Assembly: GCA_030667035.1 (NCBI GenBank) | Contig: DAOUWQ010000030.1 | Span: forward strand, 1 to 8,889 | Direction of reading: 5' to 3' | DNA: 8,889 nt | Origin: Candidatus Heimdallarchaeota archaeon | GTDB lineage: Archaea > Asgardarchaeota > Heimdallarchaeia > JABLTI01 | Shown: in pieces, positions 1-6,372 of the stretch | Layout of the letters: every line of letters starts with the position of its first letter | How positions within the stretch are numbered: the first letter of the stretch is position 1 | Notes under the pieces: model-generated | Seen by the model: the letters and a program-made list of their open reading frames with translations, nothing else | What the model was told of the DNA's origin: nothing | Databases searched by the model: none | Position numbers and translations under genes: made by a program

Positions 1-789
1 ACAATTGTACAATTTGACGTTCGCGCTCCGCAAATAGCTAAAAAAGCTAAACCTGGTCAATTTGTAATTGTAAGACTTACAGAAACTGGTGAAAGAATTC
101 CCTTGACAATTGCAGATTTGGATAGCTTTGAAGGGTATATAACACTAATTTTCCAAGTAGTAGGAAAAACAACTGCAATAATGCGGACGTTAAACGAAGG
201 CGACGCAATAAAGGACCTTGTAGGACCACTGGGAAAACCCGCTGATATAAAAAAACTTGGTACAGTAATCATGGTTGGCGGTGGAACCGGTGTTGCAATA
301 TTACATCACATTGCGAAAGCATTCAAGGAAGCAGGTAATACCGTGATTAGCATCATTGGTGCGCGCGAAAAAGACTTGTTAATCCTTGAGGAAGAAATGA
401 GAGTAATTTCGGACGAATTAGTAATAACTACTGATGATGGAAGCTATGGACAACTTGGTTTTGTAACGGAACCATTACAAAGATACCTAGATGAACGGTA
501 TGATATTAAGGAAGTATATGCAATCGGTCCAATTCCAATGATGAAATTCGTTTGCAGATTGACTAAGAAATATAATGTACCAACAATGGTCAGCCTCAAT
601 CCTGTAATGATTGATGGAACTGGTATGTGCGGCGGTTGTCGTGTAAATGTTGGCAACGAAACGAAATTCTGCTGTGTTGATGGTCCTGACTTCGATGGTC
701 ATGAAGTTGACTTTGATGAGCTTACCAAGCGTAATTCTATGTATCTTAAGGAAGAAAAAGATGCACTATTATTTTCCATAAGAGGTTAA
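1..789 (+). CDS. nfnA: NfnA/SudB-type ferredoxin:NADP+ oxidoreductase (sulfide dehydrogenase) FAD/[2Fe-2S] subunit, 5' partial
   Basis: The reading frame is open from base 1, so the gene starts upstream of the window; a TTG at 103 is internal, not the start. The 262 visible residues match the small subunit of NADH-dependent ferredoxin:NADP+ oxidoreductase (Nfn), also described as sulfide dehydrogenase beta (SudB). Seen: the flavin-binding GERIPLTIAD segment (codons from about 85), a nucleotide-binding GGGTGVAILHHIAKA segment (from about 277), and a C-terminal [2Fe-2S] motif DGTGMCGGCRV with Asp at codon 613, Cys at 628 and 637, and Cys at 670 and 673 (FCCVDGP). The homologous archaeal cluster has been described as having one Asp and three Cys ligands. 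In the family this subunit binds FAD and NAD(H) and, with NfnB, bifurcates electrons between NAD(H), ferredoxin and NADP(H) in the cytoplasm. The stop is 4 nt before the next ATG, so it forms an operon with nfnB. Perhaps 15-20 residues are missing at the N-terminus. Confidence 0.93.
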   Translation, partial: TIVQFDVRAPQIAKKAKPGQFVIVRLTETGERIPLTIADLDSFEGYITLIFQVVGKTTAIMRTLNEGDAIKDLVGPLGKPADIKKLGTVIMVGGGTGVAILHHIAKAFKEAGNTVISIIGAREKDLLILEEEMRVISDELVITTDDGSYGQLGFVTEPLQRYLDERYDIKEVYAIGPIPMMKFVCRLTKKYNVPTMVSLNPVMIDGTGMCGGCRVNVGNETKFCCVDGPDFDGHEVDFDELTKRNSMYLKEEKDALLFSIRG

Positions 790-793
790 ACAA

Positions 794-2665
794 ATGCTAG
801 ATTACGATATTAAATATCTTAAGTTTAAAACATACTTAAACATCTATTGTCCTCACTGTCGCAATAGCTTTAACAAGAAAGAAAAAGAAATGGACACTCT
901 CAAGTTTATTGGTGTCTATAAGGGTGAAGATTTTGATTTAATTTTAAGTCCCTATCTCGACGTCTTTGAGGTTCACGCCTCTATTCCTCTGAAAGAAGGA
1001 ATAATCCTTGAAGATTGCAAATGCCCACATTGCAAAAAAAGTCTTCTTAACCCCGATATGAAATGTGGTGAATGTGGTTCTGCTGTAGGCGAAGTAATTA
1101 TCAGTGCCTTTTCCAAACTAATTCCTTTCTTCATTTGTTTTAAATTTGGTTGCGAATGGCATGGTTTAACAAAAGCCGATGAACGTCGAATCAAGCTTAA
1201 AATTCCTAGACAAGAAATGCCTGAACAAGACCAAGTTCTTCGAGTTCATAACTTCAATGAGGTACCTTATGGTTTAACCACTGAATTGGCTTTGTTAGAA
1301 GCAGGTCGGTGCTTACAATGTAAACGACCAAAATGCGTTGAAGGTTGTCCTGTAAATATTAACATTCCTGAATTTATTCGTTTAATTGCTGAAGAGAAAA
1401 TTGAAGAAGCAGTAATGAAAGTCAAAGAAACAAACCTTTTTCCAGCAATTTGTGGTCGAGTTTGTCCTCAAGAATCACAATGTGAAGCGCTTTGCATTCT
1501 CGGTAAACGCGCTCAACCTGTTGCAATTGGTCATCTTGAGCGATTTATTGCTGATTATGAACGTCGTATGGATTTCCGAAAATTACCTGAAGTAGCTGCG
1601 AAGAACAATAAACGTGTTGCAGTTGTTGGTTCGGGGCCTGCGGGTTTGACTGTTGCTGCTGATCTAATACAGTTAGGTTACAGTATAACAATTTATGAGG
1701 CACTTCACGAACCTGGTGGGGTTCTTATTTATGGTATCCCTGAATTTCGTTTGCCAAAATCAATCGTTCATTATGAAATTGAATTCTTAAAGAGTCTCGG
1801 ATGCCGCATTGAAACAAATCATGTGATTGGTTATATTTACAGCATTGAAGAATTACTCGAAAATTATAATGCAGTATTTCTAGGTGTCGGTGCAGGTTTA
1901 CCACGATTTATGAATATTACCGGAGAAAATCTGTGCAATGTATTTTCAGCTAATGAATATCTAACCCGAATGAATCTTATGAAAGCGTACAAATTCCCAG
2001 AATACGATACGCCGATGCCCGAGGGTAATGATATTGTTGTAATTGGTGGTGGAAATGTTGCTATGGATTGCGCTAGAAACGCGAAACGAACTGGTGCAAA
2101 AAATGTTACTATTGTCTATCGTCGCTCTCGAAAAGAACTACCTGCAAGACATGAAGAAATCCGTCATGCAGAGGAAGAAGGCATTCATTTCAAGTTGCTA
2201 ACGAATCCAGTTAGATTTGTAGGTGACGATCGAAATTGGTTGAAAGGCGTAGAATGTGTTTTGATGGAGCTTGGTGAGCCTGATGATTCCGGACGAAGAA
2301 GACCAATCCCAATTGAGAATTCAAACATAACTATACCATGTGATGTAGCAATAGTTGCAATTGGTAATAGACCAAATCCTATTCTCTTTAATACAACACC
2401 TGCCCTACAAGGAAATAGATGGGGTTGTGTCGAAGTGAATCAAGAAACAATGGAAACTTCGATTGAATTCGTTTATGCCGGAGGAGATATCGTTACTGGA
2501 GCAGCTACCGTTATTTCTGCTATGGGTCAAGGACGTATCGCCGCGACTGCAATTCATGAAAAATTGTCTAAACCAAAGAAAAAACCTAAACCCGCAAAAA
2601 CTGTTGTTCCTGCCCCAAAACCTAAAGCAAAAGCTAAATCTACCTCAACACGAAAGAAAGTTTAA
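794..2665 (+). CDS. nfnB: NfnB/SudA-type ferredoxin:NADP+ oxidoreductase large subunit (glutamate synthase small-subunit family) with extra N-terminal Cys-rich domain
   Basis: Partner of the preceding gene. Residues about 140-590 are the canonical NfnB/SudA/GltD-like flavoprotein. They contain two [4Fe-4S] motifs (Cys173, 176, 181, 185 and Cys220, 224, 230, 234), an FAD-binding GSGPAG loop at 279-284, an NADP-binding GGGNVA loop at 418-423, and the FAD-contacting YAGGDIVTGA at 561-570. In the family this subunit binds FAD and NADP(H) and passes electrons through its iron-sulfur clusters to ferredoxin. Two parts are extra relative to the usual roughly 465-475 residues. Residues 1-135 carry CPHC at 19-22, CPHC at 77-80, CGEC at 91-94 and a C115/C120/H123 group, likely zinc or Fe-S ligands. 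Residues 591-623 are a Lys/Pro/Ala-rich basic tail. The start at 794 is supported by GAGGT at 782-786 with 7-nt spacing and by tight coupling to nfnA. The core assignment is very secure; the extension's role is unknown. Confidence 0.94.
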   Translation: MLDYDIKYLKFKTYLNIYCPHCRNSFNKKEKEMDTLKFIGVYKGEDFDLILSPYLDVFEVHASIPLKEGIILEDCKCPHCKKSLLNPDMKCGECGSAVGEVIISAFSKLIPFFICFKFGCEWHGLTKADERRIKLKIPRQEMPEQDQVLRVHNFNEVPYGLTTELALLEAGRCLQCKRPKCVEGCPVNINIPEFIRLIAEEKIEEAVMKVKETNLFPAICGRVCPQESQCEALCILGKRAQPVAIGHLERFIADYERRMDFRKLPEVAAKNNKRVAVVGSGPAGLTVAADLIQLGYSITIYEALHEPGGVLIYGIPEFRLPKSIVHYEIEFLKSLGCRIETNHVIGYIYSIEELLENYNAVFLGVGAGLPRFMNITGENLCNVFSANEYLTRMNLMKAYKFPEYDTPMPEGNDIVVIGGGNVAMDCARNAKRTGAKNVTIVYRRSRKELPARHEEIRHAEEEGIHFKLLTNPVRFVGDDRNWLKGVECVLMELGEPDDSGRRRPIPIENSNITIPCDVAIVAIGNRPNPILFNTTPALQGNRWGCVEVNQETMETSIEFVYAGGDIVTGAATVISAMGQGRIAATAIHEKLSKPKKKPKPAKTVVPAPKPKAKAKSTSTRKKV

Positions 2666-2703
2666 CATTAAATCCACTGACTGATAATTCAATAGTGAAT
2701 ATT

Positions 2704-2740
2704 TGGTGATCGATGGAAAATCAATCGCCAGAACTTTTTT
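2704..2740 (+). terminator. Hairpin plus T6, probable terminator of the nfnAB operon
   Basis: Eleven-nucleotide arms at 2704-2714 and 2720-2730 pair with one G-U wobble and one mismatch around a GGAAA loop. A GAAC spacer and T6 (2735-2740) follow, then CTTTTG. The element begins 39 nt after the nfnB stop. It has the shape of an intrinsic terminator, and the U-run alone would suffice for archaeal polymerase. Confidence 0.55.
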
Positions 2741-2817
2741 CTTTTGCAAAACATGTGACACTGATTTTTACTGAATTATTATTGTTCTCTTTCTTTCTAC
2801 ACAAAGTTATTCATATT

Positions 2818-2827
2818 CATTATAATC
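2818..2827 (+). promoter_or_regulatory. TATA-like element upstream of the barstar-family gene
   Basis: ATTATAATCC lies about 57 nt before the ATG at 2880. Archaeal spacing would put transcription start near 2845-2850, leaving a short leader of about 30 nt with a weak AGG (2869-2871) ahead of the ATG. The 200-nt gap after nfnB otherwise holds only the terminator hairpin. Confidence 0.35.
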
Positions 2828-2879
2828 CTATTTGTTAGAATACTCTTTAGCAGGGAAAAATAGCAGTTAGGAAATTGAA

Positions 2880-3170
2880 ATGATGGAAGATAAAATTTTC
2901 ACAATTAGTGGCAGAAATATCAATTCCATAGAAGAATTTCATGACGAAGTTCAAAACGTTCTTTGTCCAAAATTTTCTGGATACGGTCGGAATTGGAACG
3001 CGTTTAATGATATTTTGCGCGGTGGATTTGGTCCCTTTGAACTGGGTGAAAAGATTATCATCATTTTCAAAAATAAGCGCAATGTGAGAAAGCGTTTAGG
3101 TGAAAACTTTCTAGTCAAACTCACTAGATTAGTTGAGAAACATGATAATGTAGAGTTAATATTCGAATGA
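2880..3170 (+). CDS. Barstar-family protein (barnase-inhibitor fold), orphan
   Basis: A 96-residue protein, close to the 90-residue length of barstar. The diagnostic segment is GRNWNAFNDILRG (residues 36-48), matching barstar's helix around NLDALWDCL. It is flanked by an N-terminal beta strand (IFTISG) and a C-terminal strand (VELIFE), as in the fold. In classical barstar two aspartates in this helix (D35, D39) block the barnase active site. Here the first is Asn40 and the second is kept as Asp44, so the target may differ. No barnase-like ribonuclease is visible in the window, so no toxin-antitoxin role can be claimed. The start is the first of two adjacent ATGs (2880, 2883), preceded by a weak AGG. 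The gene ends 1 nt from the end of the opposite-strand gene. Confidence 0.8.
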   Translation: MMEDKIFTISGRNINSIEEFHDEVQNVLCPKFSGYGRNWNAFNDILRGGFGPFELGEKIIIIFKNKRNVRKRLGENFLVKLTRLVEKHDNVELIFE

Positions 3171-3171
3171 T

Positions 3172-3888
3172 TTACCCATTTTTTTCATAACCGCTATCTA
3201 ACCAAGCTTTTTTCATATTGGGATTATTATCGAGGTAATCATCAACAATCTCTTTTGGTACAGTATTAAAGGGACATGAGAAATTAACACAATTAGCGCA
3301 TATGCGTGTGAACAAGAAAGTAAAAGCGAAAATTAATGCAACAACTGAAACACCCAATAGTACAAGAAGGATAATAAAAATTGTTTGGCTTATGGGGAGT
3401 GTTCTAGAAAGAATGACAATACTGGGTATCTGAGCTAAGAGTGGAAGCGTACCAAACAAAATGAAACCAATAATAAGAAGTGTTTTTTCGAAAAGATTCA
3501 TTGGTTCAGGATGGTAACGATAAAATTTAATGAATCCATGGTTAGCTATACAATGGAGAATAAATCCCTCCTTTGAATAGTAAGGACAATGACTACAAAG
3601 AATTCGAGTTTCAACAATAAAAAACAAAGCAAAATAACCAAAAAGAGCTCCTAATCTCCACCAACCACCGGTAAAAATTGCTCCAACAATAACTGCTCCA
3701 AAAGTTATGAGTAATGCAGGACTCATAATGTAAAAGAAACGAAGAAGATGTTTTCGATCCCAACGACAATATGTTTTTCCTTTAATAGAGCAACTTTCAC
3801 AAACGGATTCATCTTGCCATGTACAACAAATAGTGTTAATATTTTCTGATGGGGACTCACTAATAATATTTGACTCTCCAGTAAGCAA
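3172..3888 (-). CDS. Cysteine-rich four-helix membrane protein, function unknown
   Basis: A 238-residue protein with four likely membrane segments at about 51-73, 76-95, 133-155 and 168-194. Three Cys clusters lie outside them: an N-terminal group (Cys21, 22, 30, 33, 41), a group after helix 2 (CSHC at 98-101 plus Cys113 and His112/117), and a C-terminal group after helix 4 (Cys197, 200, 205). If four helices is right, all three groups lie on the same side of the membrane, which suggests a metal or Fe-S site, possibly for redox. I do not recognise a characterised family. The start is TTG at 3888: TAA at 3904-3906 bars an ATG further upstream, and the first internal ATG (residue 55) would remove the N-terminal Cys group. 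A TATA-like AATAAAAG about 33 nt upstream on the minus strand (3917-3924) fits a leaderless start. Confidence 0.75.
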   Translation of the reverse strand: MLTGESNIISESPSENINTICCTWQDESVCESCSIKGKTYCRWDRKHLLRFFYIMSPALLITFGAVIVGAIFTGGWWRLGALFGYFALFFIVETRILCSHCPYYSKEGFILHCIANHGFIKFYRYHPEPMNLFEKTLLIIGFILFGTLPLLAQIPSIVILSRTLPISQTIFIILLVLLGVSVVALIFAFTFLFTRICANCVNFSCPFNTVPKEIVDDYLDNNPNMKKAWLDSGYEKNG

Positions 3889-3927
3889 TACAGTTTGAAT
3901 GCTTTACTCAAAAAATGCTTTTATTTC

Positions 3928-3961
3928 AATAAAAAGATATTCTCTCTATAAAAGAGAGAAT
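3928..3961 (+). promoter_or_regulatory. Leaderless-type promoter with perfect inverted repeat over the start codon
   Basis: AATAAAAA (3928-3935) is centred about 28 nt before the ATG at 3960, the spacing expected for an archaeal TATA box of a leaderless transcript. Immediately downstream, ATTCTCTCT (3939-3947) and AGAGAGAAT (3953-3961) form a perfect 9-bp inverted repeat with an ATAAA loop, and the right arm overlaps the ATG. It could be an operator covering the start site. The 71-bp gap also carries the promoter of the divergent membrane-protein gene. Confidence 0.4.
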
Positions 3962-4409
3962 GAAGAAACTAGATAGTAGTAAAACGAATGTTGAGTTGAA
4001 GGAAAAAATGATTGGTCCGGAAATAATTACTGCGATGTTTTGGCTATATATGGTAAACGCAGTCTTGCTCATACTACATGAGATAGATTCAGCTTATTGG
4101 AAAGAATGGGAACTATTCAAAATGCGAGGAGGAATAACAGGCTTCTTAATAATGCACATACCTATGCTTTTTGCCATAATTTTTGGTTTAACTACAATAG
4201 AGAAATGGCCTGTAGTGGGAATAGTATTTTCATTTATATTAAGTGCTGGAGGATTATTTGCATTCACAATACATACAATATTTATAAAAAAAGGAAGAGA
4301 AGAGTTTACAACAAAAATTTCAATCACTATTTTGATTGCAACTTTACTGGTTTCTATAGCACAAGTAACAGTAACGATTTTGGCAGTAATTTACCAGTCG
4401 AACATTTAG
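3960..4409 (+). CDS. Small four-helix membrane protein, DUF6713-like
   Basis: A 149-residue protein with four likely transmembrane segments at about 22-42, 60-78, 84-108 and 119-145. The conserved-looking signature is LHEIDSAYWKEWELF (residues 39-53) followed by GGITGFLIMHIPM, which I recall as the hallmark of the DUF6713 family of small uncharacterised membrane proteins; the family name is from memory. Function is unknown. The ATG at 3960 lies inside an inverted repeat and has a TATA-like box 28 nt upstream, so the message is probably leaderless. The annotated end is TAG at 4407-4409. If UAG is decoded in this organism (see findings), the frame would continue through a second TAG (4428-4430) to TAA at 4482-4484, adding 25 mostly polar residues. 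Whether that tail is real cannot be decided here. Confidence 0.75.
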   Translation: MKKLDSSKTNVELKEKMIGPEIITAMFWLYMVNAVLLILHEIDSAYWKEWELFKMRGGITGFLIMHIPMLFAIIFGLTTIEKWPVVGIVFSFILSAGGLFAFTIHTIFIKKGREEFTTKISITILIATLLVSIAQVTVTILAVIYQSNI

Positions 4410-4506
4410 GAAGACTTCAGAAACATTTAGAGTAAAAAATACTCCAAGTTTTCTAAAAATAATTTATTTGACAATCACTTTTAAAAAAATAAACCGATGG
4501 TAAAAG

Positions 4507-4514
4507 TTTAAAAG
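4507..4514 (+). promoter_or_regulatory. TATA box of the tRNA-Thr gene
   Basis: TTTAAAAG is centred about 33 nt before the mature tRNA 5' end, preceded by a purine-rich GATGGTAAAAG segment that could include a BRE. It implies a short 5' leader of roughly 5-8 nt, to be removed by RNase P. Confidence 0.6.
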
Positions 4515-4542
4515 AAGAGAAGGGAAAAAATGGAATACTATT

Positions 4543-4619
4543 GCCATCGTGGCTCAGCCTGGCAGAGCGACACACTTGTAATGTGTTGGTCGGGGGTTCA
4601 AATCCCCCCGATGGCTCCA
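4543..4619 (+). tRNA. tRNA-Thr (anticodon TGT), CCA encoded
   Basis: A complete cloverleaf can be drawn. Acceptor stem GCCATCG (4543-4549) pairs with CGATGGC (4609-4615); D-stem GCTC pairs with GAGC; anticodon stem ACACA (4570-4574) pairs with TGTGT (4582-4586) around loop CTTGTAA; T-stem GGGGG (4592-4596) pairs with CCCCC (4604-4608) around TTCAAAT. The anticodon at 4577-4579 is TGT, which reads ACA (Thr). G1-C72, C2-G71 and discriminator U73 (4616) fit archaeal threonyl-tRNA identity. CCA is encoded at 4617-4619. There is no intron. It is a normal sense tRNA, not an amber suppressor. Confidence 0.97.
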
Positions 4620-4635
4620 AATAATATTTTGCAAT

Positions 4636-4675
4636 CTCCTTTTTACTTTTGAATTATTTCATTATCTTTTTTTTT
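4636..4675 (+). terminator. T-rich tract ending the tRNA transcript
   Basis: CTCCTTTTTACTTTTG (T5 at 4640-4644) begins about 20 nt after the CCA, and a second run of nine T lies at 4667-4675. Runs of T like these are the usual archaeal termination signal. Confidence 0.5.
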
Positions 4676-4690
4676 ATCCACAAATATTTT

Positions 4691-6085
4691 TCATTTCTTT
4701 GTTTTATTATTGTCATCTTCTTCTTTTTTTACTACTTTTGTATACATTTTGATTTGATACTTTCCGGCTTGAGCGAAAAATCGTTTCCTGAAGTAAGAAC
4801 TTCTCATTAATGGTTTTAATATAAAACCAAATCCTCCAAAGAATATCTTTGGCCAATCAAATAGTTTCTCTTTTTTATAATAGTAATAATCTTGTGGAAA
4901 GATAATTTGATACATGTGAATCAAATCCCTAAACACTTTATGTCCCCCAACGCCCAAGAAAGTTTTATGACGTGTATATTTATTGTGCTCAATGCCCCAG
5001 AGCATTCCATCAATGATATTTTGAATTAATGTAGTAATCTGTTTTGAATCGTTATATTCATCTGTAACAACACCTACAAGGTTTGCCCGTCCTATTTCTG
5101 GTATTGCTTCAATTACCTCTCTTAATATTGGTAGTTGTCTTAGAGGTCCAGAAACGAAGAATGCTTGTTGTTGTCCTTTAAAGACTGGTCGATGTCCATT
5201 AAAGAAAGATCGATCTTGAAAAATTTTCATTCTGGATGTAAAGTATCTATCTTGAGTTTTATATGCATAGACAACTGCGTCTGCTTCAACAGTATATTTA
5301 CTGAAAATTTCCATATGCTCATCTGGATAAAAGCAAATGTTATCTGCTATACAGTTTAGGCAGCCCAAACACCCTCCTCTGATGTTAATTTTGTTTACAT
5401 TAACAACTGATACTTCGCAGGGCATCAATTTAACAAATGTTTCAATCATGTTGTTTAAGCTAATATCTGATTCTAGAGCATCTGTTAGAACAGTAATTTT
5501 GTGCTTCTTAGTTTTTGGTTGCATTATAACATTTAGTGGTTTGTAGATTGGATAATCAAAAGTTAGAGGTGAATAAACCTTTGCTGTTTCCAATTTATTC
5601 TCACATTGAATGATGAACTGTTTTGTGAAATTCAGAAGACGTTTTCGTTCTTTCTTTTTTAGCAAATCCATCATTTCAGCTGAGTATCCACGGTAGTATC
5701 TCATCCCAAAATCTTCCGAAATTGCATGAATGTAATTGTGAGCTAGATGATCGTAAAAATTTGCACTTGTTGAAATACTTGTAGCATTTTTCCCTTGAAA
5801 ATAGCTTAATTTCTTTCGTTCAAAAACAAGTTCAATAAATCGCTTTAATTGTGAAGGTATTAGTAATAGATACACTGGGTAAATCCAAATGACTCCATCT
5901 GCTGCAGCAATGTCTTTTAAAATTGAGTCAAAATATTCTTGATCCTTTTCGATTTTTTTGATTTTTCTTCCGATATGGTGTACTATGTATTCATTCCCTG
6001 GAAAATTGATTTCTATGTATCTAAGATATTGATATGTTACACTTTTGGTTTCTCTGGGACTGCCATTTAGTATCACGAATTTCAA
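4691..6085 (-). CDS. Two-domain flavodoxin-like NAD(P)H-dependent FMN reductase / iron-sulfur flavoprotein-like protein
   Basis: Two flavodoxin-like FMN reductase domains in tandem. Numbered from the upstream GTG at 6091 (the TTG chosen here is residue 3), domain 1 (about 4-165) has the phosphate-binding ILNGSPRETKS loop, the IWIYPVYLL segment that packs on the flavin, and a relaxed C-terminal part. Domain 2 (about 197-390) starts ITVLTDALESD, where the GSPR loop is lost, but it carries a compact Cys motif C241-x2-C-x2-C-x5-C253, the pattern of iron-sulfur flavoproteins that bind a [4Fe-4S] cluster. The final 75 residues include a hydrophobic FFGGFGFILKPL stretch and a charged tail, perhaps membrane-peripheral. 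The likely role is redox electron transfer or quinone/disulfide reduction; the substrate is unknown. Start: the frame opens with GTG at 6091, but the Shine-Dalgarno GAGGTG (minus strand, 6096-6091) overlaps it. The TTG at 6085-6083 has ideal 5-nt spacing and yields MKFVILNGSPR, so I prefer it. Confidence 0.85.
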   Translation of the reverse strand: MKFVILNGSPRETKSVTYQYLRYIEINFPGNEYIVHHIGRKIKKIEKDQEYFDSILKDIAAADGVIWIYPVYLLLIPSQLKRFIELVFERKKLSYFQGKNATSISTSANFYDHLAHNYIHAISEDFGMRYYRGYSAEMMDLLKKKERKRLLNFTKQFIIQCENKLETAKVYSPLTFDYPIYKPLNVIMQPKTKKHKITVLTDALESDISLNNMIETFVKLMPCEVSVVNVNKINIRGGCLGCLNCIADNICFYPDEHMEIFSKYTVEADAVVYAYKTQDRYFTSRMKIFQDRSFFNGHRPVFKGQQQAFFVSGPLRQLPILREVIEAIPEIGRANLVGVVTDEYNDSKQITTLIQNIIDGMLWGIEHNKYTRHKTFLGVGGHKVFRDLIHMYQIIFPQDYYYYKKEKLFDWPKIFFGGFGFILKPLMRSSYFRKRFFAQAGKYQIKMYTKVVKKEEDDNNKTKK

Positions 6086-6090
6086 ATGCA

Positions 6091-6096
6091 CACCTC
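6091..6096 (-). promoter_or_regulatory. Shine-Dalgarno site that decides the flavoprotein start
   Basis: GAGGTG on the minus strand ends at 6091. It overlaps the first possible GTG start (6091-6089), which therefore cannot use it. It is 5 nt from the TTG at 6085. Confidence 0.6.
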
Positions 6097-6151
6097 ATTA
6101 ACTTCTTTGTTAGTGTTTTTGTATTAGAGCTTATCTTTTGTTCTTAATTGG

Positions 6152-6167
6152 TCAGTAAATATACTGA
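6152..6167. promoter_or_regulatory. Palindrome TCAGTA-N4-TACTGA, possible operator
   Basis: A perfect 6-bp inverted repeat. On the minus strand it overlaps a TATA-like ATATAATC (to about 6174), a candidate promoter for the flavoprotein gene with a leader of roughly 55 nt. It shares the TCAG...CTGA core with palindromes at 6264-6284 and 6357-6372. Confidence 0.4.
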
Positions 6168-6226
6168 TTATATGCTCGTTTTCAAAGAACCTGGTATTAG
6201 TTTTTCTGTAAGAGGAAAAAACCTTA

Positions 6227-6337
6227 ATGTCCTCGACAAGGATTATTCTTAACATTGAATCGCCTTTCAGCCTATATCTGAAAGACCATTACCAACTATT
6301 ACCAACTATTACCAACTATTGGACGTTACCGATATGA
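6227..6337 (+). CDS. Possible small ORF (36 aa), frame altered by tandem repeats
   Basis: ATG at 6227 follows AGAGGA (6211-6216) at 10-nt spacing and encodes MSSTRIILNIESPFSLYLKD followed by residues derived from the three 10-bp repeats, ending at TGA 6335-6337. I recognise no family. With only one repeat copy the same ATG would run to TAA at 6394-6396 (49 residues). It may be a phase-variable peptide, a decayed gene or chance. Confidence 0.22.
   Translation: MSSTRIILNIESPFSLYLKDHYQLLPTITNYWTLPI
6264..6284. promoter_or_regulatory. Palindrome CTTTCAG-N7-CTGAAAG, possible operator
   Basis: Perfect 7-bp arms (6264-6270, 6278-6284) around CCTATAT. It contains TCAG-N7-CTGA, similar to the other two palindromes in this gap. 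Confidence 0.4.
6291..6320 (+). repeat. Tandem repeat, three perfect copies of ACCAACTATT
   Basis: Three identical 10-bp units in direct succession, with no further copy on either side apart from a partial ACCATT before them. The unit is not a multiple of three, so a change in copy number would shift any reading frame crossing it. Confidence 0.95.
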
Positions 6338-6356
6338 ATCTATTACGTGAATCTAT

Positions 6357-6372
6357 ATCAGATAAATCTGAT
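6357..6372. promoter_or_regulatory. Palindrome ATCAGAT-N2-ATCTGAT, possible operator
   Basis: Perfect 7-bp arms separated by AA. Another ATCTGA half-site lies at 6381-6386 and a TCAGAT at 6487-6492, next to the TATA box of the hydrolase gene. Confidence 0.45.

Noticed and set aside
2832..2879. Extension of the barstar-family gene upstream through an in-frame TAG (2868-2870) to a TTG at 2832
   Set aside because: The extra residues do not resemble the family, and barstar-fold proteins normally begin at the strand that follows the ATG at 2880. Not counted as a third TAG case.
3723..3911. 62-codon minus-strand ORF overlapping the start of the Cys-rich membrane protein
   Set aside because: Out of frame with the long membrane-protein ORF and without recognisable features; a shadow.
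4097..4435. 112-codon ORF overlapping the DUF6713-like gene in another frame
   Set aside because: Its translation is Asn/Tyr/Arg-rich with no domain, while the overlapping frame has clear membrane helices and the HEID-YWKEW signature. It is a shadow.
4543..4619. Whether the tRNA in the window could be an amber suppressor explaining the TAG interruptions
   Set aside because: Its anticodon is TGT with threonine identity features; it reads ACA, not UAG.
6291..6320. CRISPR array or insertion-sequence footprint
   Set aside because: The repeat unit is only 10 bp with no spacers, and no transposase, terminal inverted repeats or target duplication is visible anywhere in the window.
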